The position numbers and the translations under genes were made by a program. A stretch of DNA of 15,623 nt from Phoronis ovalis (Eukaryota > Phoronida > Phoronidae), in contig JAOXYB010026980.1 in the NCBI GenBank assembly GCA_028565635.1, positions 1 through 15,623 of the forward strand. The letters are read 5' to 3'. The notes under the pieces were generated by a model, which searched no databases, was not told the DNA's origin, and saw only the letters and a program-made list of their open reading frames with translations. Numbering within the stretch: the first letter of the stretch is position 1; every line of letters starts with the position of its first letter. This document shows positions 9,401 through 15,623 of this stretch, in pieces.

Positions 9401-12400
9401 GACATGCATGAGACACGATTATTTTCATTTGTAACAGATTTTTCTCGAAGAATTTGGCTATTTACTAGAAGAGAGTATTAAGATGGATTGGAAACATTTG
9501 TATCCTTATGCCGGTTATGCCATTTTAGTGGAAATACGAAGTAACGTTTAATACAGATTATAATTTCAGAGCTCATGCAATACGCTTTGAAGTTGAAACT
9601 GTAACAGTCGCAGATTTTTTAGTAGACATACATTTCAAAAATACTTACTTAAGAGAATAAAATATGAGGGTTATTTCCATTCTTTCATCATTTGAAATCA
9701 TATAAATAAAATCACAAGTAGTGTTTGGAGGTAGGCGGTAATCCGGAGTGTGGGCATCTCCACGTTTATCTTCCAGTTCCGCTGATGTGAATGTCCAACT
9801 GCATAGACTACCCTGGAGTCGCTGTCCACCAGCATGGTTGTCTGTAATTTTTAGATTCATAATGTGGTTCTTGGAAAGTTTTCATGTCACAGTCATATAT
9901 CTCATTCCTGTTAAGTTGCCAGAGCTTTTGATGTAGTAGAGGGATTATTTTTCTACAGAATTCGATTATTTATGGACAGTGTCTGAATGCTGACAAGAAT
10001 ATGGGATGAGCCATGACGTGTTCTGATATGTAACAATTATTTGCCCTACAAGTCATGCAGTAAGATTATATTATGATTAAATGTATTCCTGCTACTCGAA
10101 CCGTCGTTTCCGTAGACTCGCACAAGTTGCCAGGAACACGAACAGATTTCAGAAGACTCGGACCTGCTGTTCGAGTCACCGGAAATATGTACGAGTTCCG
10201 GGAAACTTGTACGAGTCTACAGAAACGATGGTTCGAGTAGCAAGAATTTCGGTGCGAAACCCGTAAAAAGGGTTCGAGTGGTAGGAAACAGATGCGCGAG
10301 TGCGGATTGATGGTTCGAGTCTACGCTGGTTAGGTAGGCCTGGATATAGAACAATTTATATTGTGCACCTAAGTATTTCGTATTCCAAAATAATAGTTAT
10401 TTATAAATGCGCATATTTATACCTGACCATCTGTCATGTATTCTAACGCTAAAACCGTTGAAATCCCAATCTGGCCCACCTGGTCCACTTTCAAACACAG
10501 CAAGAATCGCCGGACCTTGTGAAATAATACGTGGAGCTTCGTGGCCGCAGTACCTTCCTATCAACGGACTCGATGTGGCAGCACCATCATAGACTGAAAG
10601 ACGGTCTTCTTGACAACCACCACTAAGTTTAATAAACATGTAACTGAATTGTTCCAAGCTTTGATAATATCGAAATGTATGGTAAGGTGTAATGTCAAAA
10701 AGAGAATTATTTTTTTCATGTTACATTTAATTCTCACGAGTTTTGCTCAGTAAACACCAGTTTGTATTTGTCAATTATTGCAGCAGAGATATACAACATC
10801 CAAACAAATATAAAGGGTATCCTATGGTTTATGTAACAAGATCGAATCGGATTCGTCCATAGTATTATGTTTAACACACTGACAAGCCTCCTGTACTTTT
10901 GTGGGATTATACTGCATATATGCGCAAGCACTGCATTCTAAGATGTTTATTTTACGTGAATGAGAAGTTGTGGTAAATACACGTACTTCCATCCGAGAAT
11001 AAAACAGATAACGATTTTTGATTGCATTTTTAAAACAGATGTAAAATTACCTTGGTTCAATATCAAAATATCCGGCCATTCCTTTGCCTCCAAGCTCCAA
11101 CTGAATTCTTTCCAGTTTCTCATTTGTAAGCAAGTATTTACAACGAGTGTTAGGAGGATAAATGCCCGGATAACCTGGTGAATGAAGCTTACAATAGCCG
11201 TAGCACTCGCCAACATTAATTGTCCAGTCGCAATCTGAAATGATTTGCATCATTTGCCTTGGTGCAATTTACGTCGGAATGCTGTTAAATTTGGAGGCTG
11301 GTCGTGCATCGTATTACACTTAGGTACTAAAGTGTTGTATATTTATCAATATCGTGTCGCAATGCCGAGTGCTTTTGTTTGTTTAAACCAGTTATTGCCA
11401 TTCAAATGGTTAGAGTCAAAACGTTTGCTAAATACGCTATTCTATATATGTACGTACACACGCACGCACGCATGCACGCACACAAGCACACAAAACGCGA
11501 TTCAAATGGTAAGATTCAAAACGTTTGCTAAACTACGCTATGCAATATTTGTATGTAAACACAAATTAACGCACAAAAAATGCACGAAGAATATCTGTTT
11601 TAAAACATGAAAAATCTATGTGAAAAAAGTTAAACTTAGCAAACAAAACTCTTACTAGTGTTTTCGACTTTACCATTACCGTCAGTTGTTGCCCCGAAAG
11701 TAGGGGTTCTTGTACTATTTCCTAGAAAAGAGGAAGAAAAAGTAATAATTAAAAATAAATGTTCGTTGTACCAGGTAGGGTCATATTTGAAAAAATAGAA
11801 GCAACTTTATTAAAATATTAAATTAGCATTACGTCGCACGTCATGCGGAAATTTATTCTACCGTTTAGAAAGTTAACAATATTTCTGTTTTTATTTTGAT
11901 AATAGATTTTTTAAGAGATTTACAAAAAATTGCAGTGTTTGGTCGAAAATTAGCTCAGAAATTTCCCTGCTTCATGCAAAAATATTATGGATGTTCATGC
12001 AGTATTTACGCAGGGAACACGCGTTATTATGTTATGACTTTTGCTTTGCTGCTTCATGCAGAAATACTATTGATGTTGGTACAATGCGAGAGTGATCTTT
12101 GTAGACTTTTGTAAGCCTCGTAAAGTCATGGATACATGACCATACTATAATTACAGCGTATGGTTTGCCGTAGCGTCATGGTCCAAATGTATGTAAAATT
12201 ATATACGTTATAGTTTTTTAACTTCTAAATGGGTCTCCTTGATCACTAAAATTAGTAGTTATCATTTTTTTATCCAGGGTCCTACCCAGGCTGCCAAAGG
12301 GCCATGTTTCCAGAACTTAGGCTGTAAGTGAATTAAATAAGTTAAAGTACTGCAGACTTCAGGATCTTCCTGAAAATTTTAATAGATGTTGTACTCACTT

Positions 12401-14199
12401 TTGTTGATAACCAATACTCTAACGTTTAATGCGTTCTCTGATTGTAAATTTTCGGCATAATACTCTACAAAAGCTGAGTGACCATAGGTAACCTTCCTTG
12501 TGTTCATATCCTCATAATTGCCACACACCGTTGTTGGTAATGGCCACCTTGCGAGGTTTTTGTTGGGACCTTCGTTGATACTTAGGTAACCAAGTTGACA
12601 GCTAAAATAAAAACATTTATAAAAATTACTACAATGTTACTATAAAAATTATTTAATTACGGCAGACAACTGATTGAATAGCAATCGACGGAACCTTTTC
12701 TTTCAATGTCTCTATGAATATTTGCAGGATAAGATAGAAGAACATTGTTATGTTTTCTTTGGAAAAGCAAGGATTACTGCTATGTTAAGCTCTATGACCA
12801 CTGGCTCTATGACTCTATGACTTTAAAACTGTAGAAAAACTTCCCATCACATTTTTAAAAATAAGATTTAAAAATGACATCATGACCTTAGCATGACCTC
12901 AAATTGGCATAGAAAGTCTAATATGGGAGTTTCACGTTTCTTTTTAGAGATTTTAGCTGATTTTTTTACCTTAAGATCAACTTCGAGGATGATATAAGTC
13001 AAACAACAAACTTCTACGGTTAACCGTTATCGCGTTTCTCAATGTCTCCTTAATAAATAAATTGAAAAGATACCAAAAAATAAAATTTACATAAAAGCCC
13101 AAAAGTTATGAAAATAACCTCTATATCATAACCCGAACACATGAGTTTAAATAATCGGGAATTTATAAAATAGTCAATTAGGCAACAATGGCCCACCCCA
13201 CAGAGATATCGCAGCTTTCACCATGTTTGTAGCTTTAACCCGTCCCAGCCCTCTTCAAAACATAACTTATTGAAAAATGAAAGAGATAAAGAATCCGTAT
13301 AAAACAAAAAGGGTTGCTGCGATTAGATGAATAATAAAAAAATTGGATTCATTCATATAAACAGTGATTGTAAGTAAAGTCTAGATATAACGAATAAATC
13401 AAAGAGATTATGATAATAGCAGCAGGGGGTACCGTATTGAAACTGAATAGAGCTGTATGTATATATAGTGAAAGAAGCAGCACCGAAAATATGACCTAGT
13501 CTATATTATATGTATAGAAAAGTCATTCATTAGTTTTTCTGATTTTGATTGAAATATTTTTCAGGCCCGACTTTTAGCCGTTTTTATATTTTTACTGTTT
13601 TAACGTACTTGGCAGAAATCTATTAATTAACTAGATAGACTTTTAGCACATAAGGGTTATTGCTATTGACTTTTGTGACCTTTGCATGACCTCTAAATGA
13701 AAAAAAAAAAAGAATTCGCTTTCGCCAAAGATAAAAATCTAAACTTTTGACACCCGTGTGATCTAATAAAATCATTATTGCAAGTTTTCAGATATTTCAA
13801 GAGTGACGTTTGACATCAGGGTCAACAATGGCCCTCTCAGGGATGTCACACTTTCAGCAACATGTCTTTACTTGTACTGTAACTACCTTCGATGCACAGC
13901 TTGCTAAAATTGGTAGAAAGAATTCCAAATAACATGCAACCAATAAGCCTTTACTGTCTATTGTAGCAACTCTTTTACTTATCTATATTTGTTAACAATT
14001 TTTTATTACCTTTTACTGGATACATCATAGTATCCCGAATTCATTCTATTTACACGTATATCCAATTTCTGATTACTTGCTACTTCAAATCGGAACCAAC
14101 AGTAATATTTTTTGCCAATGTGTGACGGTGGTATGGTCGGCAGTTCTAAGTCGACAAAGGTTCCTGTAGTTAGATGGTCCCATGTTTGATTGCAGAATT
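6230..14199 (-). CDS. Three-CUB-domain cell-surface protein, probably GPI-anchored (5'-partial, 8 exons)
   Basis: Exons 14199-14010, 12601-12399, 11721-11656, 11234-11051, 10622-10423, 9841-9649, 7291-7092 and 6438-6230 join into one open frame of 480 complete residues. Every junction agrees in phase and every intron is GT-AG. Numbering from the first full codon, CUB A is about residues 2-130 (Cys 2, 33, 64, 89), a Ser/Thr linker 131-153, CUB B 154-280 (Cys 154, 184, 217, 239 plus an extra pair 163/167), CUB C 294-411 (Cys 294, 323, 348, 366), a stalk 412-454 and a hydrophobic tail 460-480. CUB domains are extracellular beta-sandwich modules that bind proteins, often with calcium. N-glycosylation sequons occur at residues 3, 132, 320 and 380. 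No protease, EGF, sushi or LDLa domain is visible, so this is not a tolloid-type protease in the part seen. The pattern resembles SOL-1/Neto-like auxiliary proteins only in general type. The signal peptide and start codon lie outside the window. Confidence 0.88.
6439..7091 (-). other. Last intron (653 bp, phase 1)
   Basis: It starts with GTAAGT and ends with TTGTAG on the minus strand. It contains a 10-bp perfect inverted repeat (6525-6534 with 6547-6556), an A-run at 6881-6894 and an AT dinucleotide run at about 7028-7042. No further exon is evident. Confidence 0.75.
6525..6556. repeat. Short perfect inverted repeat
   Basis: TTCCAAACTA at 6525-6534 is exactly complementary to TAGTTTGGAA at 6547-6556, around a 12-base AT-rich centre. 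A 10-bp stem of this kind is expected now and then in AT-rich DNA, so no function is claimed. Confidence 0.7.
7092..7291 (-). CDS. Exon: C-terminal half of CUB C
   Basis: The acceptor CCCATCTGTTTGCAG and a donor G|GTAAGT bound 200 bp (1 + 66 codons + 1). The first base completes Lys (AA|G). The translation starts DSCQEYVEVVDG, the classic CUB strand with Cys followed by a D-Y-V-E-V-x-D-G-like motif. It continues through the fourth Cys (KICSD) and the last strands (VTIRYVN, VWIYYAY). A polybasic RVRRRR run follows the fourth Cys. There is a sequon at FNST. Confidence 0.92.
7292..9648 (-). other. Long intron (2357 bp, phase 2) within CUB C
   Basis: It begins GTAAGT and ends TTTGCAG on the minus strand. 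Plus-strand open frames within it (7363-7599, 7997-8269) carry no recognisable domain and I treat them as chance. Around 8180-8230 there is a CAAAATGGAGG...ATCTTGGA stretch, and at 8570-8960 a somewhat GC-richer block with CCGGTCACCCTGTATG; both look like mobile-element debris without clear ends. Confidence 0.7.
7611..7627. repeat. Small GC hairpin
   Basis: GCCCC-TTTT-GGGGC forms a five-pair stem with a T4 loop, inside the long intron. It resembles a bacterial terminator in shape only; in this context it is just a small palindrome. Confidence 0.5.
9649..9841 (-). CDS. Exon: N-terminal half of CUB C
   Basis: 193 bp (2 + 63 codons + 2), from acceptor AAAATTACAG to donor TTAA|GTAAGT. The first two bases complete an Asp codon with the G of the previous exon. 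The reading runs through LCSWTFTSAE to HTPDYRLPPNTTC, the N-terminal strands of a CUB domain, but with the usual S-P-x-Y-P-x-x-Y-P motif shortened. The acceptor is weak (A-rich before the AG). I chose it because it is the only AG in this open stretch that matches the upstream phase; alternatives closer to the CSWTF motif are phase 0 or 2. Confidence 0.85.
9842..10422 (-). other. Intron (581 bp, phase 1) between CUB B and CUB C
   Basis: It begins GTATAA and ends TTACAG on the minus strand. Its main content is a ~20-bp-period array with a strand switch, described separately. Confidence 0.78.
10084..10330. repeat. Strand-switching ~20-bp repeat array with a ~165-bp quasi-palindrome
   Basis: A core CGAGT recurs every 17-23 bases. 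On the left side it is inverted (ACTCG at about 10094, 10116, 10156). From about 10172 onward it is direct (10172, 10192, 10212, 10234, 10274, 10297, 10315), with degenerate copies filling the gaps. A loose unit is (T/A)TCGAGT, a few bases, GGAAAC, a few bases. Because the orientation flips, 10084-10165 pairs with 10167-10248 around a centre at 10166. The outer 45 bases or so of each arm match closely (for example TACTCGAACCGTCG against the complement of CGATGGTTCGAGTA) and the inner parts more loosely. It lies inside an intron of the CUB gene and is clearly GC-richer than the flanks. Confidence 0.85.
10423..10622 (-). CDS. Exon: C-terminal half of CUB B
   Basis: 200 bp (1 + 66 codons + 1), acceptor AAACTTAG, donor TCAG|GTATAA. 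The first base completes Ser (AG|T). The reading GGCQEDRLSVYDGAA shows the canonical CUB motif, with two Asp residues (residues 220 and 226 of the fragment) in positions often used for calcium binding. IGRYCGHEAP follows with the fourth Cys, and WDFNGFSVRIHD is the final strand with the typical N-G-F-x-V pattern. This is the most canonical of the three CUB domains. Confidence 0.95.
11051..11234 (-). CDS. Exon: N-terminal half of CUB B
   Basis: 184 bp (2 + 60 codons + 2), acceptor CAAATCATTTCAG, donor CAAG|GTAATT. The first two bases complete Asn (A|AT). The reading CDWTINVGECYGYC leads into LHSPGYPGIYPPNTRC, the textbook CUB N-terminal motif, then ERIQLEL. An additional Cys pair (fragment residues 163 and 167) lies between the first and second canonical cysteines. 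Confidence 0.95.
11401..11580. repeat. 100-bp tandem duplication with CA/ACGC microsatellite
   Basis: TTCAAATGGT starts at 11401 and again at 11501. The following 40 or so bases match closely (both contain CAAAACGTTTGCTAAA, a short gap, ACGCTAT). Each copy ends in an ACAC/ACGCAC run, long in copy 1 (about 11453-11494) and eroded in copy 2. It lies in the 421-bp intron between the linker exon and CUB B. Confidence 0.85.
11656..11721 (-). CDS. 66-bp linker exon between CUB A and CUB B
   Basis: It has a strong acceptor (TTCTTCCTCTTTTCTAG) and donor (A|GTAAGA). The exon is 2 + 21 codons + 1. The reading, NSTRTPTFGATTDGNGKVEN, is Ser/Thr/Gly-rich with one sequon, typical of a flexible, possibly O-glycosylated spacer. 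It is symmetric (phase 1 at both ends), so it can be included or skipped without changing the frame on either side. Confidence 0.8.
11968..12080. repeat. Direct repeat, about 28 bp, 82 bp apart
   Basis: TGCTTCATGCAAAAATATTA at 11968 and TGCTTCATGCAGAAATACTA at 12050 are each followed by a similar (T)GATGTT. The repeat lies in the intron between CUB A and the linker exon and looks like a local duplication. Confidence 0.7.
12399..12601 (-). CDS. Exon: C-terminal half of CUB A
   Basis: 203 bp (1 + 67 codons + 1), acceptor TTTTTATTTTAG, donor AAAA|GTGAGT. The first base completes Ser (AG|C). The reading CQLGYLSINEG replaces the usual Y-x-x-V-x-D-G pattern. PLPTTVCGNYED carries the fourth Cys with its Cys-Gly, and HSAFVEYYAEN and LNVRVLVIN fit the last strands. 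The acidic calcium-binding positions are not conserved, so this domain has diverged from the canonical form. Confidence 0.92.
12602..14009 (-). other. Intron (1408 bp, phase 2) within CUB A, with a diverged repeat pair
   Basis: It starts GTAATA and ends ATTTTAG. Two pairs of similar segments lie in the same order: GACCTTAGCATGACCTC (about 12884) with GACCTTTGCATGACCTC (about 13677), and CAACAATGGCCC near 13183 with the same string near 13823, each continuing to a similar CTTTCA...CATGT end. They look like two diverged copies of one dispersed element of about 0.2-0.35 kb. Confidence 0.65.
14010..14199 (-). CDS. Exon: N-terminal half of CUB A
   Basis: 190 bp (2 + 62 codons + 2), acceptor TTTGTTTGTTCTAG, donor AAAG|GTAATA. 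The reading starts FCNQTWDHLTTGTF and continues with PTIPPSHIGKKYYCW, in which the two cysteines (fragment residues 2 and 33) have the same spacing as in the other two domains. The S-P-x-Y-P motif is lost, so on its own this exon would be hard to call. The phase match with its C-half exon and the Cys spacing make the assignment good. Its acceptor expects two bases, so the upstream exon must end in phase 1. Confidence 0.87.
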
Positions 14200-14593
14200 C
14201 TAGAACAAATAAACAAAAATGCTTGACCACAGTACTGTGCATAGGGTTAAAAAAGCAGAATATATTTTTAATTCTTTTAGAATTTATAAATGTGAAACAA
14301 CTCTTACGTAATTGTAAAATCTTCAATATTTACTTCTTATCTATAAACTTACAAAATGGTATGAAATGGCAATGAAATTAATTTTGATAAAATACGGAAG
14401 AAGTGATCATAATACCTATGAATTTTTTTAGCTGCATAAGAATTCAAAAGCATAACGAGAAACCAGGACGAGAAAGAATTGGAAAATAAAATGTTATAGT
14501 ATAACTGGGGCAAATAAATTATAAACTTTCTTTTCACATATGACACATTTTAATAAAAATTCAAACGTCGAAACTGTTAACATATATATTTAC

Positions 14594-14706
14594 CATTTAA
14601 ATAATTCACCTGAACCTTAGATTTAGGTGGATTGTATAACCTGTATTGTGGGAACAGAAGTGGTTTGAGGTATGACATTAATCCACATGCGAACAACGTA
14701 AATGTC
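14594..14706 (-). other. Candidate extra CUB exon (partial C-half)
   Basis: An open frame from 14711 to a donor-like AATG|GTAAAT (exon end 14594) translates as TFTLFACGLMSYLKP, then FPQYRLYNPPKSKVQVNYLN. This fits the Cys-Gly plus beta-strand region of a CUB C-half; compare KFNSTKSQVTIRYVN of CUB C. The donor is phase 1, exactly what the next exon (14199) needs, giving a Glu at the joint. Against it: the acceptor (AAAGAG at 14707) is weak, the exon is about 113 rather than 200 bp, and the last CUB strands are missing. It may be a real split exon, a decayed one, or chance. Confidence 0.35.
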
Positions 14707-14730
14707 CTCTTTCAAATGATTTAAAAGAAT

Positions 14731-14750
14731 GTTATATACAAATATATAAC
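14731..14750. repeat. Short AT hairpin
   Basis: GTTATATA and TATATAAC are perfect 8-bp complements around a CAAA loop. This is common in AT-rich DNA. Confidence 0.5.
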
Positions 14751-15065
14751 GTTAGGTTATATTTACAGAGAAAGATCTTTTTTCGGTAGTGTGTATCGAT
14801 TAACGTACGCTCAAAACTGCTACACAATTTGAGTGAATGCCTCCCCATGGACATGCACATATTTTTTTTCAATTGCACCTCTGAGACTGGCGATTATCTT
14901 AATTGTGCATCTACTTAAAATATCTTCTTGGTAGTGTATTTAAGGTTTTAAAAAATAAGTACAAAATTACTAGAAAATTACCTCTTATTATTATATCAAA
15001 CTAATCAAACTAATTAAATTCAGTACAAATGAAAGTTCAATAATATTAATTTTGAGGGCTATAGG

Positions 15066-15222
15066 GGGTGCGAGCATTGTGATCTGTTAAAGTCCGAGCC
15101 GCGAGCATCCATTCACTCATAAATGCGAGCAGCGAGCTTTTTCTTTTTGGCGACTTTTTTTGTATTTTCTTGTTTTTTTTACTTGCCGCGAGCATTTGCA
15201 ATTTTTAAGTGCGAGCATTGCA
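15066..15222. repeat. GCGAGC-rich repeat block
   Basis: GCGAGC occurs at about 15070, 15101, 15125, 15131, 15187 and 15210, several times within a longer GTGCGAGCATTG or CCGCGAGCAT. The intervening DNA is T-rich (15138-15180). The first and last copies share the longer GTGCGAGCATTG. The block stands out from its AT-rich flanks and probably belongs to a dispersed element. Confidence 0.75.
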
Positions 15223-15273
15223 CCCTGGGGTCTCCCTACCCCCACTTATGTCTCATTTGATAATAACAAAATC

Positions 15274-15453
15274 TTAATATGCATTACAGTGGAACATTTT
15301 TTCCAATTTAAGACAGTCAACAAAATACAGTAACTGCATTGCAGGTAGAGAATGAGCTTTTGACGTTATTTTACGCTCATAGGTTATGTTTTCATGGTCA
15401 TTAAATGCGTATAAAGCATCTGTTCTGCCTAATTTATTTTTATTAGGGACTGG
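15274..15453 (-). other. Unassigned 59-codon open frame
   Basis: An open frame without an initiating ATG runs from 15453 to a TAA at 15274-15276, with readings such as FNDHENITYERKITSKAHS and PAMQLLYFVDCLKLEKMF. It is clean for this AT content but matches no domain I know. It sits between the two repeat blocks and may be part of the same dispersed element, or chance. Confidence 0.2.
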
Positions 15454-15468
15454 TCAGAAATTACCACA

Positions 15469-15585
15469 GGGGGGATTGGTGCAAACAGGGGGGGGTCACG
15501 AATTTTTGTGCCAGGCAAAAGGGGGGGTCATGAATTTTTGTGCACTACGAAAGGGGGGGTTGTAATTTTTTGGGCAGTGATTCTT
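15469..15585. repeat. G-run tandem repeat, ~32-bp unit
   Basis: Units start at 15488, 15521 and 15553, each with 7-8 G followed by GTCACGAATTTTTGTGC or a close variant and then an A-rich end; a partial unit with six G lies at 15469. The period is 33 then 32 bases. On the minus strand the unit reads as C-runs encoding Pro-Pro, but an in-frame TGA interrupts. The block is near the window edge and may extend a little further. Confidence 0.85.
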
Positions 15586-15623
15586 GAAAAATACCTTTCT
15601 TGATTTTCACAAACTAGTAGGAA

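Noticed and set aside
9757-9805. Acceptor at TCTATGCAG for the CUB C N-half exon
   Set aside because: It would start the exon in the wrong phase for the upstream donor and would remove the first canonical Cys.
10081-10266. Plus-strand open frame over the CGAGT array
   Set aside because: The frame is a by-product of the GC-richer repeat units; the translation is Arg-rich repeat noise.
10084-10330. CRISPR-like array
   Set aside because: Units are short, variable and contiguous, with no distinct spacers. They flip orientation, and the context is a eukaryotic intron.
11245-11610. Plus-strand 121-codon open frame
   Set aside because: It runs antisense to the CUB B exon edge and then through a CA/ACGC microsatellite (THACTH-type low complexity), so it is not coding.
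1-15623. Previously undescribed multi-gene system such as a defence island or biosynthetic cluster
   Set aside because: Only one multi-exon gene is supportable and the rest is intron, repeat or empty AT-rich DNA. Nothing indicates linked genes working as a system.

Overview
The window looks like nuclear DNA from an animal, not from a prokaryote. It is strongly AT-rich (about two thirds A+T) and has long stretches with stops in all frames. One gene is cut into short exons by GT-AG introns of 0.4-2.4 kb, and its protein is built from CUB domains, a metazoan extracellular module. The dispersed repeats and microsatellites also fit an invertebrate, perhaps a mollusc or other lophotrochozoan; that placement is a guess and no marker proves it.

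The one gene I can support lies on the minus strand, from 14199 (its 5' side, continuing or interrupted beyond the window) down to a TAG stop at 6230-6232. Eight exons (14199-14010, 12601-12399, 11721-11656, 11234-11051, 10622-10423, 9841-9649, 7291-7092, 6438-6230) join in one frame. All seven junctions agree in phase, giving 1445 coding bases and 480 complete residues to the stop. The product has three CUB domains, each encoded by an N-half exon and a C-half exon. A 66-bp Ser/Thr-rich linker exon sits between the first and second domain. The last exon encodes a Ser/Thr/Pro-rich stalk and a C-terminal hydrophobic segment ending eight residues after a Cys, which reads best as a GPI-anchor signal. 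The protein is therefore probably a cell-surface CUB protein of the broad type that includes the CUB-domain receptor-auxiliary proteins; its partner is unknown. A fragment of one more CUB domain may be encoded at 14706-14594.

From 1 to about 6200 there is little: an unassigned open frame at 1684-2025 (+) behind a good acceptor-like site, a GC-richer open stretch at 5323-5603 (+), and a short minus-strand open frame at 4847-4680 ending in a strong transmembrane-like segment. The introns hold repeats: a strand-switching array of ~20-bp units forming a ~165-bp quasi-palindrome (10084-10248, array to about 10330), a 100-bp duplication with a CA/ACGC microsatellite (11401-11580), an 82-bp-spaced direct repeat, and a diverged repeat pair in the first intron. 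The right end (15060-15623) carries two odd repeat blocks, one built on GCGAGC and one on ~32-bp units starting with runs of 7-8 G.

I found no bacterial, phage, CRISPR, rRNA or tRNA features, and no clearly novel multi-gene system. The interesting items are the CUB gene's modular structure, the candidate extra CUB exon and the strand-switching array.
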